Positions 60,945 to 64,000 of a stretch of 64,000 bases of DNA are shown here, in pieces; the stretch's first letter is position 1, and every line of letters starts with the position of its first letter. The DNA is taken from positions 2,841,501 to 2,905,500 of the forward strand of contig NZ_CP027666.1 in assembly GCF_003008535.1 (NCBI RefSeq). The letters are read 5' to 3'. Origin of the DNA: Ottowia oryzae (GTDB lineage: Bacteria; Pseudomonadota; Gammaproteobacteria; Burkholderiales; Burkholderiaceae_C). The notes under the pieces are model-generated. The model made no database searches and was not told the DNA's origin. It saw only the letters and a list, made by a program, of their open reading frames with translations. A program made the position numbers and the translations under genes.

Positions 60945-62786
60945 TCAAAACACCGCCGGTTGCGGGCGGTATTCCGGCACCCGCTCCTGCAGCCAGTGGC
61001 GCAGCGCCTGCGGCGTGGGTGAAGGCCCCGCCTGGGCCAGCCAGGCCTCGACCTGCCCCAGCGCATCCGCCTGCGAAGGCGCGACCTGCGCCACGCGCAG
61101 CTTGGGGTGCGGCGTGGGCGCGGTGGTTTCGTCGTCGGCCAGCAGTTCTTCAAACAGCTTTTCACCCGGGCGCAGGCCGGTGAAGGCGATGGGGATGTCC
61201 GCCTCGGTCTTGCCAGACAGTCGGATCATCATGCGGGCCAGCTCGACTATCTTGACCGGCTCACCCATGTCCAGCACGAAGATCTGGCCGGTCTGCCCCA
61301 TCAGCCCTGCCTGCAGCACCAGCTGCGTCGCCTCGGGGATGGTCATGAAGTAGCGCACGATGTCTGGGTGCGTCACGGTCAGCGGGCCGCCGCGCGCCAG
61401 TTGCGCCTCAAACAGCGGCACGACCGAGCCGCTGGAGCCCAGCACGTTGCCAAAGCGCACGGCAATAAACCGCGTTGCCGGGAAGGTCTGCGCCACCGCC
61501 TGCACCACCTGCTCGGCCACGCGCTTGCTGGCGCCCATCACGTTGGTGGGGTTGACGGCCTTGTCGGTTGAAATCAGCACGAAGCGCGCCGCGCCCACTT
61601 CGCCGGCCACCGTGGCCGCGTTCAAGGTGCCCAGCACATTGGTGCGCAGCGCCTCGATCTCGTTGTCGGTCTCCATCAGCGGCACGTGCTTGTACGCGGC
61701 CGCGTGCAGCACCACGTTGGGCCGGTGGCGGTGCGCGATGGCGCGCAGGCGATCCAGCTCGCGCACGTTGGCGGTGTAGTAACTGACGGCCATGCCGGGG
61801 TGCGACTGGCGCAGCTGCTGCTCGAGCTGGTACACCGCGAACTCGGACACATCCACGCAAACCAGCCGCGCCACGCCAAAGCGCGCCACCTGGCGGCAAA
61901 GCTCAGAGCCGATGGAGCCGCCCGCGCCCGTGACCAGCACGGTCTGGCCCGTCAGCAGCTGCGACAAGCCCTGCGCATCCAGCTGCACGGGCACGCGGCC
62001 CAGCAGGTCTTCCAGCCGCACGCTGCGCGGGCGGCCAACGGCGTCCGGGCCCAGCATTTCTTCGGCCGTGGGCAGCGTCAGCAGGTTCAGGCCCAGCCCG
62101 CTGGAGCGCAGCAGCATTTCGCGCCGCAACTCGGCCCCCGGCGCGCCCGCCAGCAGCAGCGTGGTCACGCCGTGCTGGCGCGCCACCTCGTCCAGCACCT
62201 CGGCGCCGCCCAGCACGGGCACACCTTGCAGCGTGCGCCCCACGTCGGCCGCGCTGGGCGCGACGATACCGACCACCTGCCAGCCCGCCACGCCCTTGAG
62301 CGCGCGCAAGGCGTGGTCCGCCTCGGGCAAAGTGCCCACGACCAGCAAGGGCTGCTGCGCCGCCGCACCCGCCAGCTGCGCCTGGGGGCGCTCTTTGAGC
62401 GTGCGCCACGTCGCGCGGCTGCCCGCCAGCAGCATCAGCGTGAGCAGGGGCCAGATCAGCAGTACCGAGCGCGGGAAACCGTCGATGCGCAGGCCCATCA
62501 CCACCGCAATCGTCAGCAAGCCGCCCACCGCCACGCCCAAGGCCAGTTGCCGCAAGTCGGCCAGGCTGACGTAGCGCCAGGACTGGCGCGGCACGCGCAG
62601 CAGCACCAGCCCGGCGGCCATGCAGACGGCCGCCGGCAGCGTGGTAGCCAAGGCTTCTTGCCGGTATGGCGAAGGAATGCCCAGGTTGAAGCGCAGCCAG
62701 AACGCCGCCCACCAGCCGAACACAATCAGCGGTAAATCGACCAGCCAGTTCTGGCTGACGATCAGGCTGCGCCAGCCTTTCAGCAC
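60945..62786 (-). CDS. Nucleoside-diphosphate-sugar dehydratase/epimerase (CapD/WbpM-like)
   Basis: This 613-residue membrane enzyme modifies UDP-sugars (probably UDP-GlcNAc 4,6-dehydratase) for surface polysaccharide. Four transmembrane helices occupy the first 130 residues and a first, CoA-binding-like Rossmann segment follows. The catalytic extended-SDR domain has VLVTGAGGSIGSELCRQVAR near residue 285, HAAAYKHVPLMETDN and STDKAVNPTNVMGASKR. The usual catalytic Tyr of SDRs is replaced by Met-Gly in this class. It is downstream of the sugar transferase gene. Confidence 0.9.
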   Translation of the reverse strand: MLKGWRSLIVSQNWLVDLPLIVFGWWAAFWLRFNLGIPSPYRQEALATTLPAAVCMAAGLVLLRVPRQSWRYVSLADLRQLALGVAVGGLLTIAVVMGLRIDGFPRSVLLIWPLLTLMLLAGSRATWRTLKERPQAQLAGAAAQQPLLVVGTLPEADHALRALKGVAGWQVVGIVAPSAADVGRTLQGVPVLGGAEVLDEVARQHGVTTLLLAGAPGAELRREMLLRSSGLGLNLLTLPTAEEMLGPDAVGRPRSVRLEDLLGRVPVQLDAQGLSQLLTGQTVLVTGAGGSIGSELCRQVARFGVARLVCVDVSEFAVYQLEQQLRQSHPGMAVSYYTANVRELDRLRAIAHRHRPNVVLHAAAYKHVPLMETDNEIEALRTNVLGTLNAATVAGEVGAARFVLISTDKAVNPTNVMGASKRVAEQVVQAVAQTFPATRFIAVRFGNVLGSSGSVVPLFEAQLARGGPLTVTHPDIVRYFMTIPEATQLVLQAGLMGQTGQIFVLDMGEPVKIVELARMMIRLSGKTEADIPIAFTGLRPGEKLFEELLADDETTAPTPHPKLRVAQVAPSQADALGQVEAWLAQAGPSPTPQALRHWLQERVPEYRPQPAVF

Positions 62787-62830
62787 TGCGACACCCCAGC
62801 CGGCTGGGCGTTGGCAACGGAACGGATCGC

Positions 62831-62893
62831 TATGACAAAGATAGCTGTCAGCGCTGATGGGGCGGGCGCTGGAAGGCAGTTTTTCATGAAATT
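62831..62893 (+). repeat. Dispersed repeat (ATAGCTGC family)
   Basis: It reads AAAGATAGCTGTCAGCGCTG, then GGGCGCTGGAAGGCAGTTTT. It separates the two polysaccharide genes. Confidence 0.8.
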
Positions 62894-62897
62894 AAGT

Positions 62898-63509
62898 TCA
62901 GCGCACCAGCGCCTTCAAGGTGTCCCAGAGGATGCGCAGATCCCCCGCCACACTGTGCCGCGCTACGTACGCCAGGTAATAGCGCTGCTTGACCGGCATG
63001 ATATGCGCCACGTAGGCGGCCGCCGGATCGGCCGCGCCAGCGAGGATGCGCTCTTCGTCCCGGAATTCAATCGCCGCGCGGTCGGTAATGCCGGGGCGCA
63101 CTGAGAGGATCTGCGCCCTTGCCTCGGCAGGGTACAGCGCCATGTAGTGCGACACCTCAGGGCGCGGGCCCACCAGGCTCATGTCGCCCTTGAGCACGTC
63201 GATCAGTTGCGGCAGCTCGTCCAGCTTGGTGCGCCGCAGCCAGCGCCCAGCGCGCGTCACCCGCGTATCGCCCGCCACGGTGACCTGCGGCCCACTGCCG
63301 TCATGCACGCGCATCGTGCGGAACTTGTGGATGCGAAACACCTTGCCGCCGCGCCCCACGCGTTGCTGGCGGTACAGGGCGGGCCCAGGCGAATCCAGGC
63401 GCACCCAGAGCGCAATGCACAGCATGGCCGGCGCCAGGATGGCCAGCGCAGGCGCGGCCAGCGCAACGTCCATCGCGCGCTTGGCGAAACCGGGGCTCGC
63501 CGTGGTCAC
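62898..63509 (-). CDS. Undecaprenyl-phosphate sugar transferase (bacterial sugar transferase)
   Basis: The product is about 203 residues, the PglC-like minimal type. One hydrophobic helix (about 15-38) is followed by the catalytic domain: YRQQRVGRGGKVFRIHKFRT, TRAGRWLRRTKLDELPQLID and VLKGDMSLVGPRPEV. It transfers a sugar-1-phosphate to undecaprenyl phosphate to start polysaccharide or glycan synthesis. GTG 63509 has GAAAGG upstream and is my preferred start; a TTG at 63584 is a longer alternative. Confidence 0.88.
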   Translation of the reverse strand: MTTASPGFAKRAMDVALAAPALAILAPAMLCIALWVRLDSPGPALYRQQRVGRGGKVFRIHKFRTMRVHDGSGPQVTVAGDTRVTRAGRWLRRTKLDELPQLIDVLKGDMSLVGPRPEVSHYMALYPAEARAQILSVRPGITDRAAIEFRDEERILAGAADPAAAYVAHIMPVKQRYYLAYVARHSVAGDLRILWDTLKALVR

Positions 63510-63652
63510 GTTGGCCTTTCGCAGCAGCGCTGAAGCCGCCCCATGAAGCGCGACAGCACCACGCAGGACACGCGGCGGGCGCAACTTGGCGGCTGCCGAC
63601 GCACCAACCGCACGGCGCCAAGCCCGCTGCGCCTTTGGCCGCGCACTTTGGG

Positions 63653-64000
63653 TCAGCGCAGAATTGCGCTCAGCTCGGCGATGACGCGGGTCTGGTCGTC
63701 GTCCGTCATCGTCGTGTACAGCGGGATGCTGATCATCCGCTCGAAAGCCTTGTCGGCCACGGGATAGTCTTCAGCCCGCAGGCTGTAGCGATCACGCCAG
63801 TAAGGCTGACGGTGCAGCGGCAGGTAGTGCACGCTGGTGCCAATGCCCGCGTCGCTGAGCCGCTGGATGACCTCATCGCGCGTGACACGGGCGTCGTCCG
63901 ACAGGCGCACCACGTACATGTGCCAGGCGTGCTTCTCGCCCGGTGGCGCGTCGGCCGGCAGGACCAGCGGCAGGTCGCGCAATTCACGCATGTAGCGCGC
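63653..64000 (-). CDS. DegT/DnrJ/EryC1-type aminotransferase, C-terminal part
   Basis: This is the last about 115 residues of a PLP-dependent sugar aminotransferase; the 5' part lies beyond the window. HAWHMYVVRLSDD, GIGTSVHYLPLHRQPYWRD and ERMISIPLYTTMTDDDQTRV are the usual C-terminal signatures. Together with the WbpM-like enzyme and sugar transferase it suggests synthesis of an amino-sugar such as a bacillosamine-type residue. Confidence 0.88.
   Translation of the reverse strand, partial: ARYMRELRDLPLVLPADAPPGEKHAWHMYVVRLSDDARVTRDEVIQRLSDAGIGTSVHYLPLHRQPYWRDRYSLRAEDYPVADKAFERMISIPLYTTMTDDDQTRVIAELSAILR

Overview
The window is high-GC chromosomal DNA of a betaproteobacterium, most likely Burkholderiales, family Comamonadaceae. 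The signs are the truA-trpF-trpB-trpA-accD gene order, a FimV-type protein, tctDE-like two-component genes and a short dispersed repeat with about 17 copies here. Genus and species cannot be fixed from sequence alone. No rRNA gene or CRISPR array was seen; the only tRNA recognised is tRNA-Sec.

Layout. 1-3.0 kb: assimilatory sulfate activation (3' end of cysH, then cysD, cysN). 3.0-6.3 kb: a small membrane protein, an XRE/MmyB-type regulator, a 7Fe ferredoxin and its NADP reductase. 6.3-7.9 kb: homoserine dehydrogenase behind a putative leader peptide and terminator. 8.1-13.3 kb: a NMT1-type ABC importer divergent from a response regulator/histidine kinase pair. 13.4-16.6 kb: dinG and a two-gene operon behind a Fur box. 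16.7-20.8 kb: remnant of a Mu-like prophage that keeps both ends (three similar sites at each, inverted), pieces of gemA, a minor head protein and a D12 methylase, an AlbA_2-type cargo gene, and an IS5-family element that has cut the cargo gene's 3' end.

21-24.4 kb: an SDR dehydrogenase, a TfoX-N protein and gamma-glutamyltransferase. 24.8-35.9 kb: a complete selenoprotein formate dehydrogenase locus: fdnG with an in-frame UGA at codon 196 and a SECIS-like hairpin, fdnH, fdnI, fdhE, selA, a FccB/SoxF-like flavoprotein, selB and tRNA-Sec. selD and fdhD are not in the window. 36-42 kb: creA; a GcvH-like lipoyl protein with a hexanucleotide-encoded Asp-Ser tail overlapping a DsrE-like gene; a GNAT-Rnk fusion; a DUF2855 protein; and a MscS channel. 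42-47.6 kb: acyl-CoA synthetase, di-haem cytochrome c peroxidase followed by a Fur-family regulator, and dnaG. 48-51.8 kb: rpoD, then asd behind a second Thr-rich leader peptide. 52-59.4 kb: fimV, truA, trpF, trpB, trpA, accD. 59.5-64 kb: YggT and Lon-N-domain proteins, then the end of a surface-polysaccharide cluster (WbpM-like dehydratase, sugar transferase, aminotransferase).

Three observations stand out. (1) hom and asd, two aspartate-pathway genes 44 kb apart, are each preceded by a 33-35 codon reading frame with similar sequence and an Ile-Thr-Thr motif near its end. In both, the start codon lies 9-10 nt after a TACA(A/C)T hexamer with no Shine-Dalgarno. (2) The dispersed repeat also lies inside five genes without breaking the frame, and in three of them it is read in the same frame and gives a similar peptide. 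(3) The Mu-like remnant has an AlbA_2 cargo gene whose original end can be rebuilt by removing the IS5 element and one copy of its CTAA duplication.
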